A stretch of 64,000 nt of DNA, from the NCBI RefSeq assembly GCF_902497745.1, contig NZ_CABVHJ010000011.1, positions 62,001-126,000 on the forward strand, written 5' to 3'. Made by a program: the position numbers and the translations under genes. This DNA is from Pseudomonas fluorescens. GTDB lineage: Bacteria > Pseudomonadota > Gammaproteobacteria > Pseudomonadales > Pseudomonadaceae. The notes beneath the pieces were generated by a model. That model did not search any database. It was not told where the DNA came from and saw nothing but the letters and a program-made list of their open reading frames with translations. This document shows positions 44,339 to 55,471 of this stretch, piece after piece. Numbering within the stretch: the first letter of the stretch is position 1; each line of letters starts with the position of its first letter.

Positions 44339-45448
44339 ATGGAAATCGATGCACTGTTGTCAGTTTTGTCCAATAAAAACGGTTCGGATCTGTTCCTGTC
44401 CACGGGCGCACCGCCCAGCGCGCGGGTCGACGGCGTGCTCACGGCGTTGAGCGAGCAGCCTTTCAAGATCGGTGAAACCGCCGCCATCGCCGCCTCCCTG
44501 ATGGACGCCGAGCAACGACGGGAGTTCGACCGGGATCTGGAAATGAACCTGGCGATTTCGCGAACGGGCATCGGCCGCTTTCGCGTGAACATCTTCAAAC
44601 AGCGCAACGATGTATCGATCGTTATCCGCAACGTCAAACTCGACATCCCGCGCTTCGCTGACCTGAAACTGCCGCCCGTACTGCTCGACACCGTCATGCT
44701 CAAGCAAGGGTTGATCCTGTTTGTCGGCGCCACCGATTCGGGTAAGTCGACTTCGCTGGCGGCATTGATCGACCACCGCAACCGCCACAGCACCGGGCAC
44801 ATCATCACCATCGAGGACCCGATCGAGTACATCCATCGGCACCAGCGTTCAATCATCAATCAACGTGAGGTCGGGGTCGATACGCGCAGTTTTCATGCGG
44901 CCTTGAAAAACACTTTGCGCCAGGCGCCGGATGTAGTGCTGATCGGTGAAATCCGTGATCGCGAAACCATGGAGCATGCTTTGGCGTTTGCCGATACCGG
45001 GCATCTGGTGCTGTCGACGTTGCATGCCACCAACGCCAATCAGGCGCTGGATCGAATTATCAATATGTTCCCGGAAGAGCGGCGGCCGCAGTTGTTGCAG
45101 ACGTTGGGCAATAATCTGAAAGCATTTATCTCGCAGCGGTTAGTGCGCACTGTTAATGGGCAACGAAGGGCCGCTGTAGAGGTGTTGTTAGGTACACCGA
45201 CAATTGCTGATTCAATCCGCCGAAATGAGTTAGGCGAGTTGAAAAGCATCATGGAAAAATCCGCCGAGTCGGGCATGCAGACCTTCGATACAGCACTGCT
45301 GCGGTTGGTCGAGGAGCGTGCGATTACAGTGGATGAGGCATTAAAAAATGCAGACTCGGTAAATAATTTAAGGCTTGATATAAAGCTGAAAGTCGAGTCT
45401 GCAGGGAGCGCTGATATGTCTGCAGGTGATTGGGGTTTGGTGGAATAA
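44339..45448 (+). CDS. PilT/PilU-type twitching motility ATPase
   Basis: Hexameric secretion-type ATPase of 369 residues that in relatives powers retraction of type IV pili. It has the N-terminal GSDLFLSTGAPPSARVDG domain, Walker A GATDSGKST (about 127-135; the usual GPTGSGKS has Ala and Asp here), an Asp box EDPIEYIHRH, Walker B VVLIGEIRDRETM, and the His box HLVLSTLHATNA. It resembles PilU more than PilT. No pil genes adjoin it. The ATG at 44339 matches the family start; divergent from the sensor kinase. Confidence 0.9.
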   Translation: MEIDALLSVLSNKNGSDLFLSTGAPPSARVDGVLTALSEQPFKIGETAAIAASLMDAEQRREFDRDLEMNLAISRTGIGRFRVNIFKQRNDVSIVIRNVKLDIPRFADLKLPPVLLDTVMLKQGLILFVGATDSGKSTSLAALIDHRNRHSTGHIITIEDPIEYIHRHQRSIINQREVGVDTRSFHAALKNTLRQAPDVVLIGEIRDRETMEHALAFADTGHLVLSTLHATNANQALDRIINMFPEERRPQLLQTLGNNLKAFISQRLVRTVNGQRRAAVEVLLGTPTIADSIRRNELGELKSIMEKSAESGMQTFDTALLRLVEERAITVDEALKNADSVNNLRLDIKLKVESAGSADMSAGDWGLVE

Positions 45449-45590
45449 GTTGCTGTGTGTGGATGTCGACTAATATCGTTGGGTTGGGTGGTGAAATGTC
45501 GAATAATATTTAAGTGGTTGAAAGTTTTTCTGTTTTTATTAAGTTTGGCTTGCTGTTCTAAAAGTCCTAATTAATAAACAGAGTCGTGAT

Positions 45591-48500
45591 ATGAAGAATC
45601 GATGTGGTTTGAACAAGATTTCCGGGTTAGTTGCTGTCGACAATGTGCGCTGTTCTGCTGCAGATGAAGCGGAGCGGAGGGTGTTGATCGAGCAGTTGAA
45701 AAAGTTCCGGGGCGAAGTGCAAGAAAATGAAGTGCCTAATCTATCGGTCAATAGCGAATGGGTTTTAAGGCTGTGGCCAGAGTCTTCTTTCGGACGCTTG
45801 CATAAACCCGCGAGTGAAATGCTTGAGGAATTGAGAAATCTGATCGGGTCAACGCTGTACAGCAGGGTGACGTCTTCTGGTGAGCTTCATGTATATGTGT
45901 CTCACGAAGGCTGGGTAGATGTGACGCACAACGTTAAACCTAATGCCGAGGCAAGCCTTAAACTTGAGCGGATAGCTGCGATTGCCATGGAACTCGGCGG
46001 CTTTGTTCACCTTGATAACACAGTGTGGATCTCGCAATGGTTAAGCTTTCACGGGTTCAACATACCGGATGACAGGACAAAGCTAGATAGTTTGATTGGC
46101 TTTCTTGAATGGAAGTGGCCTGAGGCAGATAACTTTGTTAACTATTGGGGGCAGATAACAGGTTTCAATGATGAATCGATCGCCTTGACGCCGCTTCAGT
46201 GTGCCGAGATTCGTGCGTTGACTGAAAAAAAGTTTCCAGCGGGTGAAAGCTTGCTTGGCAGTATTTTTAAGCGGGTCAAGCCATATAATACAGTTACTGT
46301 CGATTGGAATAGTGCGAATGAGGTCATAGCGATTTTGGTTCGCCATTCCACCTCGCAGCAACTTGCCCGGGAATACGTCGAGGCATTGGGCTGGTGGGGG
46401 GCAACGGAATCCCAAAAAGTCGATGAAGACGACCTTGCACAGGTTTTGCTGACCGCTATTATTTTGCAGTCGGACGCTTCTATCGGGATAAGTGGAAAGC
46501 GTAATTGCATTGGGCCTTTTGATATTTACGATCCGGGTTCAATGGCTGACAAGCCTTTATATACGCTTCGAGAAAATTTTGAGGCCTATCTCGCTGCAAA
46601 GGGTCAGTCGCACTCGATCGTTCCATTGATTTCTCATTTACTGTTGGCTCACGTGGCCCCCGCACTCTTGGTGAAAAACCTGCCGGCGGAACTTTATGTC
46701 GGCTCGATAGGCTGGGTGACTTTTTGCCAAGCGCTAAATTTTGTCGAGGTCAATCGAAGAGGGGCCTCTCGTTTCATGTCTTATGAGCAGATCATGAAGT
46801 TCGCAAATATGGAGACGGTTAGTCCGGTACTGGGGCAACTTCAGGGTATTGCTGCTATCGACCCTATCATTGACTGGGCATTGATCAACGAGGTCATCAC
46901 TCATGAAAATCTGAAGACCTCTGCTACTGCTGCGGCCCAAAGTGCCCTGGATGCCTATAAAGTTCATGTCGATGCAATGGTCTTGGGAGTCAAGGCGTTT
47001 GCGGCGCCCCCACCCAATCGAAAACGATTGGCGATGACGGCCTTGCGGCAGGCATTACCCAATTGTGATTTTATCGAAGAACCGCTGTTACGCCCTGAAG
47101 CCTTCTCCGCAATGAGGGCTTCGATGCTTGATCTGCATATCGAAGGTTTATTGACATCCGCGACATGGGATTGGAATAAAGAACCCAATATATTTAATGC
47201 CTTCCCCAACCTGTTGCTGTTGCCTCCCATAAAGCCGATGTTCGAAGCGGAATTGTCCAGTTATCACAAAGATATTCATAAGGCTATTGGTTCGAATATC
47301 AAATTGGCTATAGCCGGAATGCCGCGTGCCGATCGGGAAATATTTGCCTCCAGCAAGGTCACTTTTTTTACTGTTCGGCCCTCGGTCGCGGAGTTGTACT
47401 ATCCCGCATCGAGTAATTACAACCTGGTGGGTGTGGCTAATCTACCACCTAAAAATATCGAGGTTCAGATAAAGAAGGATCAAGCGGTAGGGCGGTTTGG
47501 CGTGATCATGATAGCGTCCTACGGCAATAATCAGACGTTATGTTATGAAATGTTCACCTTGCTGGGCGAGTGCAGAAGGAATGACGAGTTAGGCAAACTG
47601 ATTGTCTACACTCAAAAAATGAATATGCCTGGCAGGGTAGAGTACAAAGGGAAGCTTAATGATGCATTTATTCCTTTGCCCGCAACGCATAATGTGCCAA
47701 CTGATTTCGATAGCTACATTGTCGGGAAAAAACCTGTCCGGAATGCTTCAGGGATCATGGTCATAGAAAAGCTGGGCTCTGTCCCGGCGCCGACTTCCAC
47801 GCCAAAAACAGCCCGTAATTGTTATCAGTTTTTTGTCAGTAAACACATCGAAAATATTGCCCGGTTTGTAGTGGAAAACAGGCCCTTGGGCACTCTTCAG
47901 GATTTCAGGGATGTATTCACCGAGTACACAGATCGTGAGCGTACAGCCAATATATATAAAGAGGTGTTGACCTATATTATTGATTTGTGCGTCCCATTCA
48001 AGAAGTGCATTGAGGACTTGGCTTCGGGGAACAGGAATCAGATTGTTGACGGTATTTATGCATGTACGATGGATGCGATCGGTATATTTTTCACTGTATT
48101 GGGTGCCCCGGCGAAAATTTTGCACATCGCAGCCAAGACAGTATCACTGACCGCAAAAATCGGCAGCCTGGTCAGGTTTGGCATGTCGCTGACGGTGTCC
48201 ACCTTCAACCCGATTGATGGATTACCGACCGCAGGTTACCAAGCGTCTAAAGCATTGTTCAAAAGCGTTATGCATTTGGGCGTGTCGGGAGCGAAAGTGG
48301 TGGAAGCTGCGGTTGTCCAGATGGGCAGGTTGACCGGTACTGCGCAGGAATTTCACAAACTGGCGAGTGCTGCAGATCTGGGGCTTGGTAAGTGGCGTCC
48401 ATTGGGAAGCGCGGCGGCAGCCTTGAATGTTTGCGCCATCAATAAAAGTAGTCAGTGGTTTGCAGTCAATCGTTTGGGTAAACCGTGGGGAAAGCGACTT

Positions 48501-49280
48501 GTTAATTTCGATCATCAACAGAAATTCAGTTTGCCGCTGCTACAAAAGCCGATACCGGATATTTTCACGAGCCATATTGTAGAGCGCAGCCTGACAGCAG
48601 CCCGCTTGAAAATTGACAACGCAATCGATGTGTTGCGGTCTCCCGCCTTGAAATTCGAAACTGATCTCGCAATTGGGCTGTTCTTGGGCAGTACTCCGGC
48701 TGCGCGTGACGGCTTATCGAATTTGTTAGGTGCAATCAGGCTGGATTTTGGCGGCATTTCCGCGAGTAACGTTTACCTGGACGTTTTGAAAGTCGATGAC
48801 AGCGTCATCCAGGTAAACCCATTCGATTATGCTAAGTGGAAAAATGCGGGCGCGCAGGAGAGGAAGCATCTGCAGTACATGACGGTCAATACGACCAACT
48901 TCAATCAGCGATTCAGCTTGTCGGGTTATGGCGAAATCGCGGATGACCTCATTCATGAAATGACACGGGTTACCCCTGCCAAGACCAGTCTGGTCACTGC
49001 AGAAAGTGCGACTATCAATGGCGAGATAGGCTTGGATGTGGCGCCCTTGCTAAACCTGGCGAAGGGCTGCCAGCCGCGAGAGATGAGCGGCGCTGACGGT
49101 TTTCACAACAGCGCTCAAGCACTTGCCAATGCGGACTCGCTAGCGCTTGTGGTGGCATTGCTCAGTCTGTTGAGAACCAACGAAACCGCGTTTTCGATGA
49201 ACGTTAGCGTCATGCGTGCCGCAATTGACGCCAGTGCGAATCAGCCGATTACGGGTGAAGTTGTGGTCAACCTGAACTAA
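45591..49280 (+). CDS. 1229-residue toxin-like protein of unknown function
   Basis: I do not recognise the family with certainty. The protein is 1229 residues with no N-terminal signal peptide. The first 830 residues are mixed alpha/beta with no motif I can name. Residues about 835-885 (GIYACTMDAIGIFFTVLGAP ... SLTAKIGSLVRFGMSLTVST) are hydrophobic, like the translocation or helical-bundle segment of large Pseudomonas exotoxins. The C terminus has DLIHEMTRVTP (His about 1122) and ALANADSLALVVALL (about 1178-1192), a layout resembling zinc-protease toxin domains that carry HExxH and NADxY, but with Arg in place of the second His. Codon use is visibly AT-richer than in the neighbours, and no secretion or immunity gene lies beside it. 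Horizontal acquisition is likely. Confidence 0.75.
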   Translation: MKNRCGLNKISGLVAVDNVRCSAADEAERRVLIEQLKKFRGEVQENEVPNLSVNSEWVLRLWPESSFGRLHKPASEMLEELRNLIGSTLYSRVTSSGELHVYVSHEGWVDVTHNVKPNAEASLKLERIAAIAMELGGFVHLDNTVWISQWLSFHGFNIPDDRTKLDSLIGFLEWKWPEADNFVNYWGQITGFNDESIALTPLQCAEIRALTEKKFPAGESLLGSIFKRVKPYNTVTVDWNSANEVIAILVRHSTSQQLAREYVEALGWWGATESQKVDEDDLAQVLLTAIILQSDASIGISGKRNCIGPFDIYDPGSMADKPLYTLRENFEAYLAAKGQSHSIVPLISHLLLAHVAPALLVKNLPAELYVGSIGWVTFCQALNFVEVNRRGASRFMSYEQIMKFANMETVSPVLGQLQGIAAIDPIIDWALINEVITHENLKTSATAAAQSALDAYKVHVDAMVLGVKAFAAPPPNRKRLAMTALRQALPNCDFIEEPLLRPEAFSAMRASMLDLHIEGLLTSATWDWNKEPNIFNAFPNLLLLPPIKPMFEAELSSYHKDIHKAIGSNIKLAIAGMPRADREIFASSKVTFFTVRPSVAELYYPASSNYNLVGVANLPPKNIEVQIKKDQAVGRFGVIMIASYGNNQTLCYEMFTLLGECRRNDELGKLIVYTQKMNMPGRVEYKGKLNDAFIPLPATHNVPTDFDSYIVGKKPVRNASGIMVIEKLGSVPAPTSTPKTARNCYQFFVSKHIENIARFVVENRPLGTLQDFRDVFTEYTDRERTANIYKEVLTYIIDLCVPFKKCIEDLASGNRNQIVDGIYACTMDAIGIFFTVLGAPAKILHIAAKTVSLTAKIGSLVRFGMSLTVSTFNPIDGLPTAGYQASKALFKSVMHLGVSGAKVVEAAVVQMGRLTGTAQEFHKLASAADLGLGKWRPLGSAAAALNVCAINKSSQWFAVNRLGKPWGKRLVNFDHQQKFSLPLLQKPIPDIFTSHIVERSLTAARLKIDNAIDVLRSPALKFETDLAIGLFLGSTPAARDGLSNLLGAIRLDFGGISASNVYLDVLKVDDSVIQVNPFDYAKWKNAGAQERKHLQYMTVNTTNFNQRFSLSGYGEIADDLIHEMTRVTPAKTSLVTAESATINGEIGLDVAPLLNLAKGCQPREMSGADGFHNSAQALANADSLALVVALLSLLRTNETAFSMNVSVMRAAIDASANQPITGEVVVNLN

Positions 49281-49298
49281 AACCGTGCAACGCGAGTT

Positions 49299-51272
<1,974 letters not shown>

Positions 51273-51322
51273 TGGTTGCCTCTTGTTTTATTCATGCACA
51301 AGGTCGAGCGCACACATGACAC

Positions 51323-51414
51323 CTGTGGGAGCGAGCCTGCTCGCGAAGACGTCCGTGCACTCAACGACTTCATTGGCTGACCCAGCGCTTTCGCGAGCAG
51401 GCTCGCTCCCACAG
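51323..51414. repeat. REP doublet, GTGGGAGCGAGCC type
   Basis: CTGTGGGAGCGAGCCTGCTC and inverted partner lie between hbdH and the acetoacetate-CoA ligase gene, within the operon. Confidence 0.88.
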
Positions 51415-51431
51415 AGAGGGGGATGTCTTTG

Positions 51432-52205
51432 CTATTGGGCGAGCCACCCACCATCAATATTCCACGCCGCCCCGCGTACCTGGCTGCCAGCCTCGCTGCA
51501 CAAAAACAACACCAGTTCACCCAGATGCTGTGGTGTGACGAATTCCAGCGACGGCTGTTTCTCGGCGAGCAGATCATGTTGCGCCTGCTGCGGATCGACA
51601 CCCTTGGCCGCACGGTCATCGATCTGCTTCTGCACCAGCGGCGTCAGCACCCAACCCGGGCAGATCGCGTTGCACGTAACGTTACTGGTAGCGGTTTCCA
51701 GGCCGACCACTTTGGTCAAACCGATCACACCGTGCTTGGCGGCCACGTAGGCCGCTTTGCCGGTCGAACCGACCTGGCCATGCACCGAGGCAATGTTGAT
51801 GATTCGCCCCCAACCCTTGGTGCGCATCCCCGGCAAGCTCAGTCGCGTGCTGTGAAACACCGAAGACAGGTTGATGGCGATGATCGAATCCCAGCGTTCG
51901 ACGGGAAAATCTTCCACCGCCGCCACATGCTGGATTCCGGCGTTGTTGACGAGAATGTCGACGCCGCCGAACTCGCGCTCGGCGTAAGTGATCATCTCGG
52001 CGATTTGCGCCGGGTCACTGACATCCGCCGGATGATGGCCAACCTTGCCACCGAGTTGCCCGACCTCGGCGATGACTTTCGAGGCATCACCAAAGCCGTT
52101 GAGAATCAGGTTCGCGCCTGCCTTGGCCAGGCTCAGTGCGATGCCCAGGCCGATGCCGCTGGTGGAGCCGGTTACCAGTGCAGTCTTGCCGGAAAGAGTG
52201 GTCAT
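51432..52205 (-). CDS. hbdH: 3-hydroxybutyrate dehydrogenase
   Basis: NAD-dependent short-chain dehydrogenase of 257 residues that oxidises D-3-hydroxybutyrate to acetoacetate. Cofactor motif TGSTSGIGLGIA (about 12-23), NNAGIQHVAAVEDFP (about 90-104), which is typical of this enzyme, catalytic YVAAK (Tyr about 153), and a C-terminal GGW. The ATG at 52205 gives the usual MTTLSGKTALVTG start. It begins seven bases after the gntP stop. Confidence 0.95.
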   Translation of the reverse strand: MTTLSGKTALVTGSTSGIGLGIALSLAKAGANLILNGFGDASKVIAEVGQLGGKVGHHPADVSDPAQIAEMITYAEREFGGVDILVNNAGIQHVAAVEDFPVERWDSIIAINLSSVFHSTRLSLPGMRTKGWGRIINIASVHGQVGSTGKAAYVAAKHGVIGLTKVVGLETATSNVTCNAICPGWVLTPLVQKQIDDRAAKGVDPQQAQHDLLAEKQPSLEFVTPQHLGELVLFLCSEAGSQVRGAAWNIDGGWLAQ

Positions 52206-52212
52206 GAATACC

Positions 52213-53604
52213 TCACACAATGCCAGTGGCGTAGAAAGTGCCGATCACTACGAAAACCGCCAGGGTCTTGATCAGCGTAATACAGAAAATGTCTTTATAG
52301 GCTTCGCGGTGGGTCAGCCCCGTCACCGCGAGCAAGGTGATGACCGCGCCGTTGTGCGGCAAGGTGTCCATACCGCCGCTGGCCATCGCGGCGACGCGGT
52401 GTAGCACTTCCAGCGGAATGTTCGCGGCATGAGCGGCGGCAATGAACTGCTCGGACATCGCCGCCAGCGCAATGCTCATGCCGCCCGACGCCGAGCCGGT
52501 GATACCGGCCAGCAGCGTCACGGTGATGGCTTCGTTGACCAGCGGATTGGGGATCTGCTTGAGCCAGTCCGCCAGCACCAGAAAGCCCGGCAGCGAAGCG
52601 ATCACTGCGCCGAAGCCGTATTCCGACGCGGTGTTCATCGCCGCCAGCAACGCACCGCTGACCGCGCTTTTACTGCCCTCGGCGAGCTTGCTGCGAATCG
52701 CCTGAAAACCGAACGCCAATACCATCAGAATGCCAACCAGCAAAGCCGCTTGCACCGCCCAGATCGCCGTCAGTTTGGCGATTTCGGTGGTAATCGGTGT
52801 GGCCATGCCCGGCAGCGCAAGGCTGTGAGTCTTGCCATACCACTGCGGAATCCATTGGGTGAACAGCAGGTTCATGATGCCCACTGCCAGCAGCGGCGAC
52901 AGGGCAATCCATGGATTCGGCAGCTTCAGGTCTTCAGCGGTTTCCGGTTCGTTGCGCAGTTCAGTGCCGTAGCCTTCACCGGCGCGCTGCGCTTTGTTGC
53001 GTTGACGCTGGAGAAACAGCATGCCGGCGCAGAACACGAAAATCGTACCGATCACGCCCAGCCACGGCGCCGCCCAAGCCGTGGTGTTGAAGAACGTGCT
53101 GGGGATGATGTTCTGGATCTGCGGGGTGCCGGGCAGGGCGTCCATGGTGAACGAGAACGCGCCGAGGGCGATGGTTGCCGGGATCAGCCGTTTGGGGATA
53201 TTGCTTTGGCGAAACATCTCGGCGGCAAACGGGTACACCGCAAACACCACCACGAACAGCGACACGCCGCCATAAGTGAGCAGGGCGCAGACCAGCACGA
53301 TCACCAGCATCGCCTGTTTGGTGCCGAGCAAACGAATGGCCGCAGCGACAATCGAGCGGGAGAACCCCGACAGTTCGATCAACTTGCCGAACACGGCACC
53401 GAGGAGGAAAACGGGGAAATACAATTTTATGAACCCGACCATTTTCTCCATGAACACACCGGTGAAGGCAGGCGCGACGGCGGAGGGGTCGGTAAGCAGC
53501 ACCGCGCCAAGGGCGGCAATCGGCGCGAAGAGGATAACGCTGTAGCCACGGTAGGCGGCAAGCATCAGCAGCGCGAGGGCTGCCAAGGCAATGATCACAC
53601 TCAT
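52213..53604 (-). CDS. GntP family permease, probable 3-hydroxybutyrate transporter
   Basis: Integral membrane transporter of 463 residues with about twelve spans and the GntP/ArsB-like fold: GVFMEKMVGFIKLYFPVFLLGAVFGKL (about 48-74), ALPGTPQIQNIIPSTFF (about 155-171), and the C-terminal GITGSASGGMSIALAAM and GGMDTLPHNGAVITLL motifs. Gluconate permeases share the fold, but with hbdH and an acetoacetate ligase downstream and HbcR upstream the substrate is probably 3-hydroxybutyrate. First gene of the operon behind a sigma-54 promoter. Confidence 0.92.
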   Translation of the reverse strand: MSVIIALAALALLMLAAYRGYSVILFAPIAALGAVLLTDPSAVAPAFTGVFMEKMVGFIKLYFPVFLLGAVFGKLIELSGFSRSIVAAAIRLLGTKQAMLVIVLVCALLTYGGVSLFVVVFAVYPFAAEMFRQSNIPKRLIPATIALGAFSFTMDALPGTPQIQNIIPSTFFNTTAWAAPWLGVIGTIFVFCAGMLFLQRQRNKAQRAGEGYGTELRNEPETAEDLKLPNPWIALSPLLAVGIMNLLFTQWIPQWYGKTHSLALPGMATPITTEIAKLTAIWAVQAALLVGILMVLAFGFQAIRSKLAEGSKSAVSGALLAAMNTASEYGFGAVIASLPGFLVLADWLKQIPNPLVNEAITVTLLAGITGSASGGMSIALAAMSEQFIAAAHAANIPLEVLHRVAAMASGGMDTLPHNGAVITLLAVTGLTHREAYKDIFCITLIKTLAVFVVIGTFYATGIV

Positions 53605-53660
53605 GGTGTGTCTCTCCAGAATTGTTATTTTTGTGGGTGGAACGGGTGTGGGAGAGGCGT

Positions 53661-53678
53661 TAGCGAGATCCGTGCCAG
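53661..53678 (-). promoter_or_regulatory. Sigma-54 promoter of the 3-hydroxybutyrate operon
   Basis: On the minus strand TGGCACGGATCTCGCT fits the sigma-54 pattern TGGCAC-N5-TGC closely, with exact GG-N10-GC spacing. It lies about 60 bases upstream of the GntP-family gene and downstream of two palindromic activator sites. Confidence 0.82.
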
Positions 53679-53740
53679 ATATTTAAGTTGTTGAAATATA
53701 TGGAATTTATTGGTTGCAGATAAAGCTTTTCAACGGTTTT

Positions 53741-53756
53741 GTCTCGTTTTAGAGAC
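53741..53756. promoter_or_regulatory. Upstream activator site 1, HbcR-type palindrome
   Basis: GTCTCGTTTTAGAGAC is an inverted repeat (GTCTC-N6-GAGAC) about 80 bases upstream of the sigma-54 promoter. A matching copy lies at 53885-53900. Confidence 0.75.
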
Positions 53757-53768
53757 TAAGTTAAACCG

Positions 53769-53850
53769 AAAAGATCGCAGCCTTCGGCAGCTCCTACAGT
53801 GCGAGCGCGAATTCCCCCTGTAGGAGCTGCCGAAGGCTGCGATCGTTTGA
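53769..53850. repeat. REP doublet between the two activator sites
   Basis: CGCAGCCTTCGGCAGCTCCT and CTGTAGGAGCTGCCGAAGGC are inverted copies of the CTGTAGGAGCTG-type REP placed between the two palindromes. Confidence 0.85.
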
Positions 53851-53884
53851 CCTTCAAATAACTGATCTAAAAAAAGAGATCGAT

Positions 53885-53900
53885 GTCTCTTTATAGAGAC
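53885..53900. promoter_or_regulatory. Upstream activator site 2, abutting the hbcR stop
   Basis: GTCTCTTTATAGAGAC is a near-perfect 16-bp palindrome directly beside the stop codon of the regulator gene, about 220 bases upstream of the promoter. It shares the GTCTC / GAGAC arms with the site at 53741. Confidence 0.75.
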
Positions 53901-55307
53901 TCAAGCAATCCCCAGCGCCACCATTTTTTTGTACAACGTCGACCGCCCGAGTCCCAGTCGAGCAGCTGCCTCCGGCACGTTACCCGCACATTGCGCAAGG
54001 GCTGCCTGAATCAGTTGCCGATCAAATCTCTCCCGCGCCTGAGCAAATGTCTCGCCAGCCAGCGTTTCAACGGTACCCATCGACGCACGTTCAACCGGCG
54101 TCAACGTACCAATCGCCGCACGAATATCCTGCTCGCTCAGCATCAAGTCATCACTGAGCAACGCCGCCCGTTCCAGCACATTACGCAGTTCGCGAATGTT
54201 TCCCGGCCACGCGTGCTGTCCGAGCAACGCCAGCGCATCCCGGTGCAGTTCATGCTGGCTGCGCAGCTCTTCCAGAATCGCTTCGCTGAGCGCTGGCAGA
54301 TCATCAAGACGCTCACGCAATGGCGGCACCTGGATCGGCAACACATTGAGGCGGTAGTACAAATCGGCACGGAATTCACCGCGTTTGATCGCCGCTTGCA
54401 GATCGGTCGAAGTCGCGGCGATCACGCGAACGTCGCTCTGAATCACCTCGTTGGAACCGACCGGTTCGAATTCCTTTTCCTGCAGCACACGCAGCAGCTT
54501 GCTCTGCAAGGGCAGCGGCATGTCACCAATCTCGTCGAGAAACAGCGTGCCGCCCTGTGCGATCTGCAGCTTGCCGGTACGACCCTTGCGGTCGGCGCCG
54601 GTGAACGCACCGGGTGCCGTGCCAAAAAATTCCGCCTCCAGCAGCGCCTCGGGAATCGCCGCGCTGTTGATGCTGACGAACGCTTTGTGCGCCCGTGGCG
54701 AAGCACTGTGAATCGCCTGGGCCAGCAGCTCTTTACCGGTGCCGGTTTCGCCGAGCAGCAGCACCGGCGACTCGGCGCTGGCACTGCGCCGGGCACGGCG
54801 CTTGACTTCGAGGCTGGCGGCGCTGGTGCCGATGAAATGGGCGAAGTTGTATTTGGTCTGCCGGGCGCGCAGCAGAGAACGGGTCGAGGCCAGTTCTTCT
54901 TGCATGCTCAAGTAGCGTTTGAGCATCGGCGACAGAGTGCGCAACTCGTCGAACAGGGCAAAACCGATCGCGCCGATCACCGTGCCGGCGTCATCGTGGA
55001 TCGGCAGGCGCATCACCACCAATGGCTCTTTCGGGGTGTCTTGCATGTCCAGAAGAATAGGGCGACCGGTACGCACGACCTCGCGCAACAGACTGCCGGG
55101 GATCACGCTTTCACAAGGCTTGCCGATTGCGCCTGCCGCCGATTCAAGACCGAAACGCCGGGCGTAGCGCTCGTTCATCCAGACGATGTTGGCATCGCGG
55201 TCGACAATCACCGTGCCTTCGCTGGACTGCTCGATGATCTCGAATAGCGAACGGATCGCCAGGCTGCGAACCCGTTGGTAGTCCTTGAGGCTTTCGGTGG
55301 TATTCAT
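53901..55307 (-). CDS. hbcR: Sigma-54-dependent regulator of 3-hydroxybutyrate use (HbcR-like)
   Basis: Enhancer-binding protein of 468 residues. A PAS domain (about 25-135, INVIDRDANIVWMNERYARRFG-like) senses the signal. The AAA+ domain has Walker A GETGTGKE (about 186), the sigma-54 contact loop GAFTGAD (about 236) and an arginine-finger region. The C-terminal Fis-type helix-turn-helix (about 430-468) has NVPEAAARLGLGRSTLYKKM. The ATG at 55307 is the first that precedes conserved sequence. It should bind the twin GTCTC-N6-GAGAC sites and activate the GntP-hbdH-ligase operon, as HbcR does in P. aeruginosa. Confidence 0.92.
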   Translation of the reverse strand: MNTTESLKDYQRVRSLAIRSLFEIIEQSSEGTVIVDRDANIVWMNERYARRFGLESAAGAIGKPCESVIPGSLLREVVRTGRPILLDMQDTPKEPLVVMRLPIHDDAGTVIGAIGFALFDELRTLSPMLKRYLSMQEELASTRSLLRARQTKYNFAHFIGTSAASLEVKRRARRSASAESPVLLLGETGTGKELLAQAIHSASPRAHKAFVSINSAAIPEALLEAEFFGTAPGAFTGADRKGRTGKLQIAQGGTLFLDEIGDMPLPLQSKLLRVLQEKEFEPVGSNEVIQSDVRVIAATSTDLQAAIKRGEFRADLYYRLNVLPIQVPPLRERLDDLPALSEAILEELRSQHELHRDALALLGQHAWPGNIRELRNVLERAALLSDDLMLSEQDIRAAIGTLTPVERASMGTVETLAGETFAQARERFDRQLIQAALAQCAGNVPEAAARLGLGRSTLYKKMVALGIA

Positions 55308-55344
55308 GGAGGCTGATCCTGATTGTGTATAGCCTGTGCCGGCC

Positions 55345-55437
55345 CCTTCGCGAGCAGGCTCGCACACAGTAGATTTGGTCGTTGCCAAATTTTGTGTCCA
55401 GCGCGAACCTTGTGGGAGCGAGCCTGCTCGCGAAAGC
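55345..55437. repeat. REP doublet, GTGGGAGCGAGCC type
   Basis: CTTCGCGAGCAGGCTCGCAC and GTGGGAGCGAGCCTGCTCGC convergent units between hbcR and the yejF-like gene; the left unit is truncated at its outer end. Confidence 0.83.
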
Positions 55438-55471
55438 CTCGACCCGGTTCCAAGCCGAACACATATGACGC

